Assembly: GCA_943349945.1 (NCBI GenBank) | Contig: CALQZS010000002.1 | Coordinates: forward strand, 1-51,277 | Direction of reading: 5' to 3' | From: Candidatus Nomurabacteria bacterium | GTDB lineage: Bacteria > Patescibacteriota > Minisyncoccia > Phycocordibacterales > SBAW01 | DNA: 51,277 nt | Shown here: piece by piece, positions 1 through 9,752 of the stretch | Layout: each line of letters opens with the position of its first letter | How positions within the stretch are numbered: the first letter of the stretch is position 1 | Made by a program: the position numbers and the translations under genes | Notes under the pieces: generated by a model | Databases searched by the model: none | What the model was told of the DNA's origin: nothing | Seen by the model: the letters and a program-made list of their open reading frames with translations, nothing else

Positions 1-180
1 CCACACCCCCCGCCGAGGAAAAGAAGAAAGGTAAGGAAAATTTTTGGTTTTGCTCCCGCGACCGCAGGGAGCGGACGAGGCGCGCAGGTTAGTCCTCGCT
101 CGGATTGTTTTGGAAAAAAGTTCGGATTTTGTTCAGGAGACACAGCCAACTCGTGCTAGCTCAAAGATAGCTAGTTTCGG

Positions 181-215
181 ACAAAAACACCTTTCAATCT
201 GAGAGGTGTTTTTGT
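181..215 (+). terminator. Intrinsic terminator-like hairpin
   Basis: 12-bp inverted repeat ACAAAAACACCT / AGGTGTTTTTGT. Confidence 0.6.
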
Positions 216-252
216 TGTAGTAAAGTACAACAGGATTTGCTATACTCTACTT

Positions 253-459
253 ATGAAAGATGACGCGAAGAGATTGGGTCAGAATCTCAAGAAGATCAGA
301 ACGAAGAAAGATATTACGCAGGTAAGTATCGCAAAGACGCTCGGCGTCGATCGTTCTTTTGTGAGTAATATAGAGAATGGGAAGACTAACCCCACACTTT
401 CTACGATTACAAATCTCGCCAAAGCCCTTGGAGTATCAGCTGATGAACTCTTGAAATAA
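253..459 (+). CDS. XRE-family helix-turn-helix transcriptional regulator
   Basis: 68 aa; HTH pattern ITQVSIAKTLGVDRSFVSNIENGKTNPTLSTITNLAKALGV. Confidence 0.9.
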   Translation: MKDDAKRLGQNLKKIRTKKDITQVSIAKTLGVDRSFVSNIENGKTNPTLSTITNLAKALGVSADELLK

Positions 460-462
460 TTT

Positions 463-1296
463 ATGAATAACAAAGAAGCACAAGCACGGATAAAGATAAA
501 CAAACTTCTCGAACAGGCGGGGTGGCGTTTTGAGGACTCTGAAGCAGGAAAAGCAAATATTTCTCTTGAGCCAGGTGTGAATCTGGCTGAGGCTGGGGAG
601 GATTTTGAGAATATCGCAAAGGGTTACATTGACTATCTTCTTTTGGATAAGGACGGTCGTCCACTTGTCGTACTTGAGGCAAAGAAGGAAGCTATTGAGC
701 CGCTTTCCGCAAAAGAACAGGCTCGCAACTACGCACGTAATGTTGGTGCTCGGTTCGTAATCCTTTCCAACGGAAACCTTCACTATTTTTGGGATACTAA
801 GCACGGCAATCCGGATACGATTGCACGTTTTCCTACACAAGAATCAATCACTCAGTTTGAAAGCTACACTCCAAATGCAGAAGAGCTTGCTTCAACTGAG
901 GTAGATGAGAACTACATCATCTCTTCTCAGATGCCCGGATTTGATAATGATCCATCATTTAGAGACGACGCACTACGTTCAGAGTTCTTGAGGGCAAACA
1001 ATTTAAAGCAGATGCGACCGTATCAGGTGGAAGCAATTAAGGCACTTCAACAGGCCGCACTTGAAGGTAACAGCCGTTTCCTTTTTGAGATGGCTACTGG
1101 TACGGGTAAGACTCTCACCTCTGCGGCGGTGATTAAACTGTTTCTAAAATCTGGTAACGCACGCCGCGTGCTTTTCCTTGTGGATCGTATCGAGCTTGAA
1201 GATCAGTCATACAAAGCATTTAGACAGTATCTCGGCAAAGACTATACCTGTGTTATCTATAAGGACGCACGTGACTCATGGCAACAGTGTCGTTGA
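463..1296 (+). pseudogene. Type I restriction enzyme R subunit (HsdR), C-terminally truncated
   Basis: HsdR_N-type nuclease motif (DYLLLDKDGRPLVVLEAKKE), Walker A MATGTGKT, then abrupt stop before the remaining helicase motifs. Confidence 0.8.
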
Positions 1297-1532
1297 TTTT
1301 TTATGCTCCGCAGGTAGTGGACGAGGAAGACACTATTTTTATACCCATTGCGATGCTGTCATTGTTTGTATTTTCGGCAGCCACCATGAGCTATCTATTT
1401 TTGTACGAGCCACTGTGCCTGTTGGTTGATGGCAAAAAACAAGAAGCGGCTTTGTTTTTTATAAAAACCCTTGCGATTTTTGGAGTGAGTGCGCTGCTTC
1501 TGCTTTTTATTGGCGTATATTTTTTACATTAG
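1278..1532 (+). pseudogene. Small membrane protein, probably 5'-truncated at the hsdR junction
   Basis: 84 aa with two TM segments; starts inside the hsdR remnant with no convincing RBS. Confidence 0.45.
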
Positions 1533-1578
1533 ATATAGTTTAGACTGGCTTAATAAGTATAGATGTAGGGAGGAAGGC

Positions 1579-1818
1579 ATGAAGCGTATGTGTATGGGCG
1601 TCTTGTGCTTGTTGGTGCTTGTGTCTTGCAGTCGGACGCCGGAGGAACGACAATGGGGCGCCGATTGCCCTCCATACAAAAAGTATCTGTTTTATCGCGA
1701 CTTGGGCTTAGTGCCTAGGGGTGACGGTTTGCGAAAGATGTTACGCACCGCACTTGATCCTTGTGCGACATTTAAGAGCATCGTTGCTCAACGCACCGGA
1801 CAGATCGTCCAAGAATAA
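1579..1818 (+). CDS. Small putative lipoprotein
   Basis: RBS agggagga upstream; signal peptide with lipobox LVLVSC. Confidence 0.65.
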   Translation: MKRMCMGVLCLLVLVSCSRTPEERQWGADCPPYKKYLFYRDLGLVPRGDGLRKMLRTALDPCATFKSIVAQRTGQIVQE

Positions 1819-1830
1819 GTTCTCTGTTCT

Positions 1831-1862
1831 AACCCGCCACTGCACTCGTGGCGGGTTTTTTA
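1831..1862 (+). terminator. Intrinsic terminator
   Basis: aacccgccac-tgcactc-gtggcgggttttttt hairpin plus T-run. Confidence 0.8.
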
Positions 1863-1880
1863 TCGTATACTTGAGCGTAT

Positions 1881-2273
1881 ATGAGTAGTGCGCCCCTAAA
1901 CGAAGAGGAGTTTAAGAAAAAGCTCACTGAGGAGCAATATGAAGTGCTGCGCCAAAAGGGGACCGAGGCACCTTTTTCAGGCAAACTAGTGCAGCCAGAC
2001 AAAGACGGGCTGTACCGGTGCGCTGCATGCGGTAACGCGCTCTTTGCTGCAGATGCAAAGTTTGAATCAGGCACCGGCTGGCCCAGTTTTGACCAAGCGC
2101 TGCCGGGCGCTATAGAGGAAGTAGTGGACACCTCGCACGGTATGCGCCGCACAGAAATTTTGTGTGCGGTGTGTCACTCGCACTTGGGCCATGTGTTTGA
2201 CGACGGCCCAACCCCAACCGGCAAACGCTACTGCGCTAATTCAGTTTGTTTTGAAGATTTGGATGTAAAATAA
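1881..2273 (+). CDS. msrB: Peptide-methionine (R)-S-oxide reductase
   Basis: CAACGNALF, FESGTGWPSF, CAVCHSHLGHVFDDGP, RYCANS motifs. Confidence 0.95.
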   Translation: MSSAPLNEEEFKKKLTEEQYEVLRQKGTEAPFSGKLVQPDKDGLYRCAACGNALFAADAKFESGTGWPSFDQALPGAIEEVVDTSHGMRRTEILCAVCHSHLGHVFDDGPTPTGKRYCANSVCFEDLDVK

Positions 2274-2280
2274 AAACACC

Positions 2281-2781
2281 ATGTATATACCAAAACCATA
2301 CTTACTCGCTTTACTTGTTGCGCTACTTTTGGGCGGGGCCGGGTTTGTTTGGTATGCAAAGTACAGCAGCCAACCAGACAACAGAAAACCAGCACTCCCT
2401 TTTCCTATACTTATGCCGGTGCAAGACAGCGCGGTGTATGCAGTCGTTGATGACGAGCAAGCAAAAATTCTTGCAAAAGGGGATATAAACAAAGATGAGT
2501 ACGAAGACGCGATAGTACAAGAGATAGTGTGTGGTGCATCGTGCAGCATCCTACCTCTTGCGGTCTTGGGTAAGGCAGACGGCAGTGTGGAGCGTGTTGA
2601 CGCAACCTTCCCCAAAGTGATTCCTTGGGGCGCGGCAAAGACAGATGTTCTGGAGATTTCTATTGCGAGCGGCAATATCTCAATTATGGCGCGTGGGTTT
2701 GAGGATGTGCCAAGTTGGGATACCGTATCGACCAAACACTACAAGTTTGAAGATGGTAGTTTTGTGGAAATAGAATTGTAA
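2281..2781 (+). CDS. Hypothetical protein with N-terminal membrane anchor
   Basis: 166 aa ORF with N-terminal TM segment. Confidence 0.7.
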   Translation: MYIPKPYLLALLVALLLGGAGFVWYAKYSSQPDNRKPALPFPILMPVQDSAVYAVVDDEQAKILAKGDINKDEYEDAIVQEIVCGASCSILPLAVLGKADGSVERVDATFPKVIPWGAAKTDVLEISIASGNISIMARGFEDVPSWDTVSTKHYKFEDGSFVEIEL

Positions 2782-2803
2782 AATAAGGTGTTAGTATCAA
2801 CCC

Positions 2804-3292
2804 ATGACCCAGCGGTCGTTATATTTTAGAAATTTCATTTTTGGAGTTGAAGACTCACTTGTCTCTACTGTGGGGCTTTTGTCAGGTGTGGCTATGGGCG
2901 GTGTGTCGCGCGAAGTCATTGTACTTAGTGGTGTGGTGCTTATTTTGGTCGAAGCCTTTTCTATGGCGACGGGGAGCTTTTTGACCGAGTCGTCGGTGCG
3001 CGAGTTTGATGGGCAGGCTAAAGAGCCTCGTGGCCCTATATTGGGTGGTGTAGTGATGTTTATTTCCTACATGTTGTCGGGCTTCTTCCCGCTGGCGCCA
3101 TACATTTTTATAGACGGCATTAACGCGCTCTATGTCTCGGTTGGCGTGTCGCTTTTGGCGTTGTTTGTGCTGGGTGGGGTAAGCGGCTCACTTTCGGGGG
3201 GCAACATATTTGGCCGAGGTCTGCGCATGCTTTTGATTGGCGGCGCAGCAGTGCTTGTGGGTGTGGCGGCCGGTTTGGTGCTAGGTGTATAA
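2804..3292 (+). CDS. VIT1/CCC1 transporter family protein
   Basis: FIFGVEDSLVSTVGLLSGVAMGG signature and TM segments. Confidence 0.85.
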   Translation: MTQRSLYFRNFIFGVEDSLVSTVGLLSGVAMGGVSREVIVLSGVVLILVEAFSMATGSFLTESSVREFDGQAKEPRGPILGGVVMFISYMLSGFFPLAPYIFIDGINALYVSVGVSLLALFVLGGVSGSLSGGNIFGRGLRMLLIGGAAVLVGVAAGLVLGV

Positions 3293-3327
3293 CTTGTCCT
3301 CATCGTGCGGGGTAGTAAACCGTATTT

Positions 3328-6036
3328 TTGTATTATGATTGGGTAACAGTGCAGGTATGGCATACACAAGAGCCGGGGGAAGTTTTTGACGCGCTCAAAA
3401 CAAGCGACGGGGGGCTCAGCGCCAACGAGGCGGTGCGCCGCCTTAAAGCGCAAGGCGCCAACACGCTGCCAGAGGCCAAAGTAGACGGCCTGGTGGTTAT
3501 TTTTTTGCAGCAATTTAAGAGTCCGCTTATTTATGTGTTGTTTGGGGCTGGAGGCATTTTGCTGTTGTTGGGCGACGCAGTTGATGCGCTGATTATTTTA
3601 TTTGTATTGGTGTTTAATGCCGTGGTTGGTGCGGTACAGGAAGGTCGCGCGCAAAACACACTCCGCGCGCTTAAGAAATTTGTCGCTACCACCGCCACAG
3701 TGCTTCGCGATAGAGAAGAGGTTGTGGTGCCCGACCGCGAGGTAGTGGTGGGCGACATTATCTTGCTGCAAGAAGGCGAAAAGGTGCCTGCCGATGCGCG
3801 CCTTATTTCAGTGAGTGGGCTCAAGGTCGACGAAGCCTCGCTTACTGGCGAGTCCGAGCCAGCCACCAAAACAATTGCGGCTATTGTGGGCGAGATTCCT
3901 GCGCCCGAGCAGCGCAATATGGTGTTTAAAGGCAGCAACGTTGTCTCGGGCAGCGGCCGGGCCGTGGTGGTGGGCACGGGTGTGCATACAATTATTGGCG
4001 CTATTGCAAAAGAAATATCGACGATAGACTCCGAGATTCCGCTTAAGGCAAATATCCGACACTTGTCTCGCGCCATTATTATCGTGGTTGCGGTGGTGAG
4101 TGTGCTGCTTTTTTTGCTCGGGCTATTACGAGGGCAAGAATTGATGGTCATTTTTGCTGCTGTGGTTTCGTTGGCTGTGTCTGTGATACCCGAAGGGCTG
4201 CCTATTGTTATCACCTTGGTATTGGCAACGGGCGTATGGCGTATGTCGCGCCGCAATGCGTTGGTTAAAAAATTGCAGGCGGTCGAAGCGCTGGGGCAGG
4301 CAAGCGTCATTGCTGTCGACAAAACCGGCACCATCACCAAAAACGAATTAGTTATCCGCGAAGTATGGACAGACGGCAAAGCTTTTACTGTAGGTGGTGT
4401 GGGTTACGAACCCAAGGGTGAAGTGCAGCTGGAAGGTTCGGTGGTGGACGCGGCAAACCACCCGGAACTGCTGCTCACGGGCAAGATGGCGGCGTTTTGT
4501 ACTAATGCGAGGGTGACTTTTCTTGAAAAAACAAATACTTGGAGGGTTACGGGCGACCCCACAGAAGCGGCGATGCGCATTTGGGGCGAGAAGGCAGGAT
4601 TTGTTAAGGATGAGCTTTTGCGTGAGTCGCCTTTTGTATCTGAAATCCCTTTCGACTACAAACGCAAATACCATGCCACGGTGCACAAAGTGGGTGGTAA
4701 AAATTTTTTGGTGGTCGAAGGTGCGCCCGAGGTGGTGTTGGCTGCGTGTGCGCACATACACAAGGGAGGCAAGGTGCAGCCGATGCGTGCCAAAGATAAA
4801 GCAGAGCTTGAGCAAGTGCTTGCGCACATGTCGCACCGGGGTTTGCGGGTTGTGGCGGGGGCTATGCGCAAGCAGATGCCCGGCAACTTAGGCGAGGAAT
4901 CTGTGCAAGGTCTTACGTTCGTAAGCTTTTTTGGTATGCAGGATGTCTTGCGTACAGAGGTCGCGGACTCTATAGCGCGCGCCACGGCGGCCGGTATTAA
5001 GGTGGTGATGATAACCGGCGACCACAAACTAACTGCACGCGCCATTGCCGCAGAAGCTGGTATATGGCACGAGGGTGATGAGGTTTTGACCGGCGCCGAG
5101 ATAGACGCGCTCTCTGACACAGAACTTGCGTCACAGTTGGCGCGAGTGTCGGTGTTTGCGCGGGTGACGCCAGAGCACAAACTCCGTATCATTGTGGCGT
5201 ACAAAAAGCGCGGCGAGGTGGTGGCTATGACTGGCGACGGGGTCAATGACGCGCCGCCGCTTGTGGCCGCAGACCTCGGGGTCGCGATGGGTAAAATCGG
5301 CACAGAGGTGGCCAAAGAGGCTGCAGACATTGTGCTGCTAGACGACAACTTTGAAAGTATTGTCGCCGCAGTAGAAGAGGGTAGGAGTATTTATAAAACA
5401 ATTAAAAAAGTAATCCTTTATCTTTTTTCTACGAGCTTGGGCGAGGTGTTGGTGATAACTGCGGCGCTGGTGCTGGGGTACCCACTGCCCCTTTTGGCGT
5501 CGCAGATTATCTGGCTCAACTTTGTGACGGACGGATTCCTTACTGTGGCGCTCGCTATGGAGCCAAAAGAAGAAGGACTGCTGTCTGGTAAATTCCAAAA
5601 ACAAAAGAAATACTTGGTCGACCGCTTGATGGTCGTAACTATGTTTACTATGGCACTGCCTATGATGGTTGGGTCGATAGTGCTCTTTCATTTTTACTAC
5701 GAGTATGATTTTGCCAAAGCGTCTACTATTGCGCTGACTGCTATGGCGGTGTTCCAGTGGTTTAATGTATGGAATTCTCGATCGGAAACGAAGTCCATAT
5801 TTAGGATGAACTTTTTCTCCAATTGGTACCTTATTGCGGCAACAGTGTTGGTGGTGGTGCTGCAAATATTGGCTGTCTATACACCATTCTTCCAGCATAT
5901 TTTGCGCACCGTGCCGCTAACCTTTATGGAGTGGCTGCTTATTGTGCCCGTCGCAGCGTCTATTGTGGTGGTCGAAGAGGTGCGTAAGTTTATATATCGC
6001 CGCATGCTTGCACGCAGACATGCCCGCGCCAAGTAG
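3328..6036 (+). CDS. Cation-transporting P-type ATPase (Ca2+/SERCA-like)
   Basis: DKTGTIT, TGES, TGDGVNDAPPL motifs, N- and C-terminal cation ATPase domains; the true start may be a few codons downstream. Confidence 0.95.
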   Translation: MYYDWVTVQVWHTQEPGEVFDALKTSDGGLSANEAVRRLKAQGANTLPEAKVDGLVVIFLQQFKSPLIYVLFGAGGILLLLGDAVDALIILFVLVFNAVVGAVQEGRAQNTLRALKKFVATTATVLRDREEVVVPDREVVVGDIILLQEGEKVPADARLISVSGLKVDEASLTGESEPATKTIAAIVGEIPAPEQRNMVFKGSNVVSGSGRAVVVGTGVHTIIGAIAKEISTIDSEIPLKANIRHLSRAIIIVVAVVSVLLFLLGLLRGQELMVIFAAVVSLAVSVIPEGLPIVITLVLATGVWRMSRRNALVKKLQAVEALGQASVIAVDKTGTITKNELVIREVWTDGKAFTVGGVGYEPKGEVQLEGSVVDAANHPELLLTGKMAAFCTNARVTFLEKTNTWRVTGDPTEAAMRIWGEKAGFVKDELLRESPFVSEIPFDYKRKYHATVHKVGGKNFLVVEGAPEVVLAACAHIHKGGKVQPMRAKDKAELEQVLAHMSHRGLRVVAGAMRKQMPGNLGEESVQGLTFVSFFGMQDVLRTEVADSIARATAAGIKVVMITGDHKLTARAIAAEAGIWHEGDEVLTGAEIDALSDTELASQLARVSVFARVTPEHKLRIIVAYKKRGEVVAMTGDGVNDAPPLVAADLGVAMGKIGTEVAKEAADIVLLDDNFESIVAAVEEGRSIYKTIKKVILYLFSTSLGEVLVITAALVLGYPLPLLASQIIWLNFVTDGFLTVALAMEPKEEGLLSGKFQKQKKYLVDRLMVVTMFTMALPMMVGSIVLFHFYYEYDFAKASTIALTAMAVFQWFNVWNSRSETKSIFRMNFFSNWYLIAATVLVVVLQILAVYTPFFQHILRTVPLTFMEWLLIVPVAASIVVVEEVRKFIYRRMLARRHARAK

Positions 6037-6144
6037 CCCCTGCTACTTGTTTGATAACTTTGTTAGAGGTATTACTATGCGAAGCGGACAGAGCACAAAG
6101 CTGTCGCCTAAAATGTGTAACACATACAGGATAGGAGAATAGTC

Positions 6145-6561
6145 TTGGCGTACCATCATATGTCCAGTAATGGACTCAATAGCGGATGGGGCGCACGTTC
6201 GCCCATTCCGCAAGACGTGCGTGCGGCGCCTCAAGCCACCGGCGGCAATTTCGAGGCGATCATCGAGGCGTACTTGGCGGACCGGTTGGTGGGATGCCAA
6301 TTCAAGCCAATGCCCGGCCTGGAGATGCTTTCTCGCGCTGACTTCGAAGAAATGTCAGTGGCCGGAACGCCTCTGGAGGTCGCCTGGGGCGTTTTGATGG
6401 AGAAGGGTACGCGCGTGGATGCGACCATGGGCGGCTTCTGTGCGGCGACATGCTTGTCGAAGCCCACCATCGCAGGAATGCTCATCTCTGGCTCTACGCC
6501 TGGCGAGATCAGCCCAGCCGAAATGGCTCAACGCTTCCGGCAACTCCTGAAGCCAAACTGA
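6145..6561 (+). CDS. Hypothetical protein, TTG start
   Basis: 138 aa ORF preceded by aggagaat; followed by a strong terminator. Confidence 0.55.
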   Translation: MAYHHMSSNGLNSGWGARSPIPQDVRAAPQATGGNFEAIIEAYLADRLVGCQFKPMPGLEMLSRADFEEMSVAGTPLEVAWGVLMEKGTRVDATMGGFCAATCLSKPTIAGMLISGSTPGEISPAEMAQRFRQLLKPN

Positions 6562-6583
6562 TCACCGTCTGATCATGTCGAAA

Positions 6584-6622
6584 GGACCCACAACAACTTC
6601 GGTTGTTGTGGGTCCGCACTGT
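6584..6622 (+). terminator. Intrinsic terminator with cUUCGg tetraloop
   Basis: GGACCCACAACAAC-TTCG-GTTGTTGTGGGTCC followed by gcactgttttta. Confidence 0.85.
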
Positions 6623-6667
6623 TTTTATATACACTTTCTTTTTAATTCTGTAGTACACTCGTTTGAT

Positions 6668-6889
6668 ATGGCTCACCCGTTTTCGACCTTGCTTGAAAAG
6701 GCGCTCAAAAAAAGCACCCCAGAGGATAATTTGGTGTTGGCAGAAGCAGAGTCTTTGCGCAAAAAAGGCTACAGCGTGCACGAAATTTACGAGGTGCTTC
6801 AAAAACTACATCGCGAACTAGTGCAAGATAAAGACAGAGACATTGTGGGCGAGGCGGCAGAGGAGTTTAGTAAATATATAGAAGACTAG
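6668..6889 (+). CDS. Small hypothetical protein
   Basis: MAHPFSTLLEKALKKSTPEDNLVLAEAESLRKKGYSVHEIYEVLQKL; start adjusted inside the 104-aa ORF. Confidence 0.65.
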   Translation: MAHPFSTLLEKALKKSTPEDNLVLAEAESLRKKGYSVHEIYEVLQKLHRELVQDKDRDIVGEAAEEFSKYIED

Positions 6890-6890
6890 T

Positions 6891-7337
6891 ATGGACGAAG
6901 AAACCCTGCGCTACTTGGCGGCTCATCAACTGGACGGCGTGGTGCGTATCCCACAAGCAGAGTACGCCGGCATCCCTGCTGATGGATATTTCGCACACTT
7001 TAACTTAGAGAAAACGGATGTGGTTGTGGGCAAACGGTACGCATTGCCGCGCATCATGACACACGGCTTTGTAGGAGCAGATGGTAGGGAAGTGTTGCCC
7101 GAGTTGTCGTTTAAAGACATATACATAGGCGAGTGTGTGGCAGTGCAAAACCACTTGCGCTATGACGCGCTTACACAAGCAGACTTCGAACATTCTTTGG
7201 TGCATATCAAAAACATAGACGACCTTAAGCGCTATATAGTAGAGCGATACAGCAAAAGCAAACCAACCCTTTTGCCCCAAGACCTCCTTGCTTTGGGTGT
7301 AAGTCGGATGTTGCTTAAACTCTCCCGGGCAGAATAA
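6891..7337 (+). CDS. Hypothetical protein
   Basis: 148 aa ORF starting directly after the upstream stop, collinear. Confidence 0.65.
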   Translation: MDEETLRYLAAHQLDGVVRIPQAEYAGIPADGYFAHFNLEKTDVVVGKRYALPRIMTHGFVGADGREVLPELSFKDIYIGECVAVQNHLRYDALTQADFEHSLVHIKNIDDLKRYIVERYSKSKPTLLPQDLLALGVSRMLLKLSRAE

Positions 7338-7340
7338 AAA

Positions 7341-7763
7341 ATGGCTGAATGGTGGTTTAAAAGAAAGGTGCGTAAGCGAGTTAAGCGTGTGGTACGCAGG
7401 CGCGGCGCGTTGGGTGGCCCGCGCAAAGACTACCTGCGGCATAAAGAGGCGGCGCGGGCACTGGTGCACGAAAAGCTACATTTTTTTAATCAGCACTACA
7501 AACTCGCATGGGGCAGTGTGGCAGTGCGCAACCAAAAGTCGCGCTGGGGCAGCTGCTCCAAGGCGGGGAACTTAAACTTTAACTATCGGCTTGCGCTATT
7601 GCCGCCACACTTGCAGGACTATGTGGTGGTGCACGAGCTGTGTCACCTCAGGGAGTTTAATCACTCGGCAAAGTTTTGGCGGCTGGTGGGCGAAACGGTG
7701 CCACAGTACTTGCTGTGTAAAAAAGAACTGCACCAACACTCAATAGCTATAGCAAAAAAATAA
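7341..7763 (+). CDS. YgjP/SprT-like zinc metallopeptidase (DUF45, M48-like)
   Basis: KSRWGSCSKAGNLNFNYRL ... VVHELCHLREFNHSAKFW. Confidence 0.9.
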   Translation: MAEWWFKRKVRKRVKRVVRRRGALGGPRKDYLRHKEAARALVHEKLHFFNQHYKLAWGSVAVRNQKSRWGSCSKAGNLNFNYRLALLPPHLQDYVVVHELCHLREFNHSAKFWRLVGETVPQYLLCKKELHQHSIAIAKK

Positions 7764-7787
7764 GTCGACCTTTGCATGGTCGACTTA
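7763..7787. terminator. Bidirectional terminator-like hairpin
   Basis: AAGTCGACC-tttgcat-GGTCGACTT between convergent genes. Confidence 0.6.
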
Positions 7788-7791
7788 AGGA

Positions 7792-8070
7792 CTATTGCTC
7801 TGCCAGTTTTTGGCGAGCGGGAGCATGTCTGGACTGGCACGCTGGTGTGGCGTAGCCAAACAGTACGCGACCTCCACTGGTTCTGACGGTGGAAGAAACA
7901 CTATAGTTGTTGTGTGACTGCCCGCACCCGCAAGCGCAGTTGTCTGCGGATTTTGACCGCTCGTCGTTGCGGCGCTTAAGGTCAAAAGCATCCTGCGGGC
8001 GATTGTCTTGGCTGGGGGTGCACACCCTGCAGTGGTCGATAAAGAGCATGCCGTGCGGGCAGTAGTCCAT
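7792..8070 (-). CDS. Small Cys-rich protein
   Basis: MDYCPHGMLFIDHCRVC...CACGCGQSH; RBS aaaggag upstream on the minus strand. Confidence 0.6.
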   Translation of the reverse strand: MDYCPHGMLFIDHCRVCTPSQDNRPQDAFDLKRRNDERSKSADNCACGCGQSHNNYSVSSTVRTSGGRVLFGYATPACQSRHAPARQKLAEQ

Positions 8071-8169
8071 TTTTAAACTCCTTTGTGTGTCTTGTATGTA
8101 TGTACCTCGGCACACTGCTTTGTGTCAAATGATGCCCGCACAGTGTGCGGGGCATGGTACGATTAGAGT

Positions 8170-8661
8170 ATGAAAGCACTCGACTACATCCAGCTTCTTT
8201 TTGCCATCGCGCTATCACAGTCTGCAGGGCTCTTGGGTGCGTTTTTTACAACATCATCTGTAACCGCATGGTACCCAACACTGGTAAAACCTGCACTCAA
8301 CCCGCCTGCATGGGTGTTTGGCCCTGTGTGGACCATTTTGTACGTCTTTATGGGTATCGCTGCGTTTATAGTGTGGCGAGTATATCAAAAATCCTCAGGA
8401 GCGAAAAAACGTTTTGCACGTACGGCGCTCGTGCTGTTTGTGCTGCAGTTGGTGCTTAATGCATGGTGGTCGATTATCTTTTTTGGTCAACAGCAACTAG
8501 GCTGGGCACTGCTTGAGGTTGTGTGTTTGTGGGTCGCTATTGCGGCCACTATATATTACTTTGCAAGAATTTCGCGTACCACTTTGTGGCTTTTGGCACC
8601 CTACTTAGCGTGGGTAAGTTTTGCGTCGTACCTTAACTACTCTTTGTGGATGCTGAACTAA
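8170..8661 (+). CDS. TspO/MBR family protein
   Basis: WYPTLVKPALNPPAWVFGPVWTILYVFMGIAAFIVW signature. Confidence 0.92.
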   Translation: MKALDYIQLLFAIALSQSAGLLGAFFTTSSVTAWYPTLVKPALNPPAWVFGPVWTILYVFMGIAAFIVWRVYQKSSGAKKRFARTALVLFVLQLVLNAWWSIIFFGQQQLGWALLEVVCLWVAIAATIYYFARISRTTLWLLAPYLAWVSFASYLNYSLWMLN

Positions 8662-8741
8662 ACAGTGTCTGAAAGAAGATTGGTTGCTATTTATACAATA
8701 AAACACTATAGTTACCGTCCTTAGTCAATATTTACGAACAT

Positions 8742-9170
8742 ATGGCATTTAAAAAAGCAGGCGGTTTTGGTGGTGGGCGCAAGCCTTTTGTGGTTGGTGG
8801 GGAACGTCCTCGCTTTGCCAACAAAGGTTTTTCTCGTGGCGGTAAGCGAGAGTTTGGGCCAGACACACGCCCAGTGCAGCTTTTTTCTGCTACCTGTGCA
8901 CAATGCCGCAAAGCCTGCGAAGTGCCCTTTCGCCCTAATGGCGAAAAGCCTGTTTTTTGTCGTGACTGCTTTGGTGGCAAAAAAGAATCGGGACGTGATT
9001 TTGCACCAGCTCCTCGTAGTGCTCCAACGTACGCTCCAAAATCTACAGATGCCAACGTCGACGACCTCAAGCGCCAAATTGAAGGAATGAATAAAAAACT
9101 AGATACTGTGTTGCAGTTGGTTGAAAGTCTTGCTGCGCCTGTAGCAAAAGCTCCTCGGACAAAAAAATAA
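8742..9170 (+). CDS. CxxC...CxxC zinc-ribbon small protein
   Basis: CAQCRKACEVPFRPNGEKPVFCRDCF; basic Gly-rich N-terminus. Confidence 0.8.
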   Translation: MAFKKAGGFGGGRKPFVVGGERPRFANKGFSRGGKREFGPDTRPVQLFSATCAQCRKACEVPFRPNGEKPVFCRDCFGGKKESGRDFAPAPRSAPTYAPKSTDANVDDLKRQIEGMNKKLDTVLQLVESLAAPVAKAPRTKK

Positions 9171-9171
9171 C

Positions 9172-9741
9172 ATGAAGGTGACGTCCGCAGAATTTGTAAA
9201 AGGTATCCGCGGCACCAACGAAGTTGCGGTTAACGGCATACCCCACGTTGCTTTTGTGGGCCGCTCAAACGTAGGCAAGTCGAGCCTTATTGCAAACATT
9301 GTGCACGATAAGAGTTTGGTCAAGATAAGTAACACACCAGGCAAGACGCGCGAGATAAACTTCTTTTTGATAAACAAAAAAACATACCTCGTGGACTTGC
9401 CGGGCTATGGCTACGCGCGTGTAAACCCAACAGAGAAAGAGAAATTGCAAAAACTTATTTTGTGGTATTTGACCGACCCCACCATCCGTCCAAAGAAAGT
9501 GGTAGTAGTGCTTGACGCCCGGGTGGGGGTTACTGCTTTTGATACACAGATGTTTCAAATTTTGACCGAGCAGCAGCACCCCTTTTGTGTGGTGGCAAAC
9601 AAGATAGATAAACTTTCTAAAAAAGAACTTAAAGAAACAATCGATGCGGTACGGCTGGCTGCGGGTGGGGTAGAAGTTTTTCCAACTTCAGCCATAGAGC
9701 CAAACGGCGCAAAAGACTTGGCGGGGGCACTTTTTGCGTAA
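9172..9741 (+). CDS. engB: Ribosome biogenesis GTP-binding protein YihA/YsxC/EngB
   Basis: GRSNVGKSSLI, TPGKTREINFF, DLPGYGYA, NKIDKL. Confidence 0.95.
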   Translation: MKVTSAEFVKGIRGTNEVAVNGIPHVAFVGRSNVGKSSLIANIVHDKSLVKISNTPGKTREINFFLINKKTYLVDLPGYGYARVNPTEKEKLQKLILWYLTDPTIRPKKVVVVLDARVGVTAFDTQMFQILTEQQHPFCVVANKIDKLSKKELKETIDAVRLAAGGVEVFPTSAIEPNGAKDLAGALFA

Positions 9742-9752
9742 TACACACTACG

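Noticed and set aside
2-118. C-terminal end of an upstream gene (…TPPAEEKKKGKENFWFCSRDRRERTRRAG*)
   Set aside because: An open frame exists, but it is too short and overlaps a hairpin (GCTCCC/GGGAGC), so I could not support it as a CDS.
463-1532. An intact restriction-modification or other defence system at the window start
   Set aside because: Only an XRE regulator and a truncated HsdR are present; no hsdM, hsdS or other defence genes are visible.
3531-4379. 282-aa minus-strand ORF inside the P-type ATPase gene
   Set aside because: Ser/Thr/Ala/Pro-rich antisense shadow of a strongly conserved plus-strand gene.
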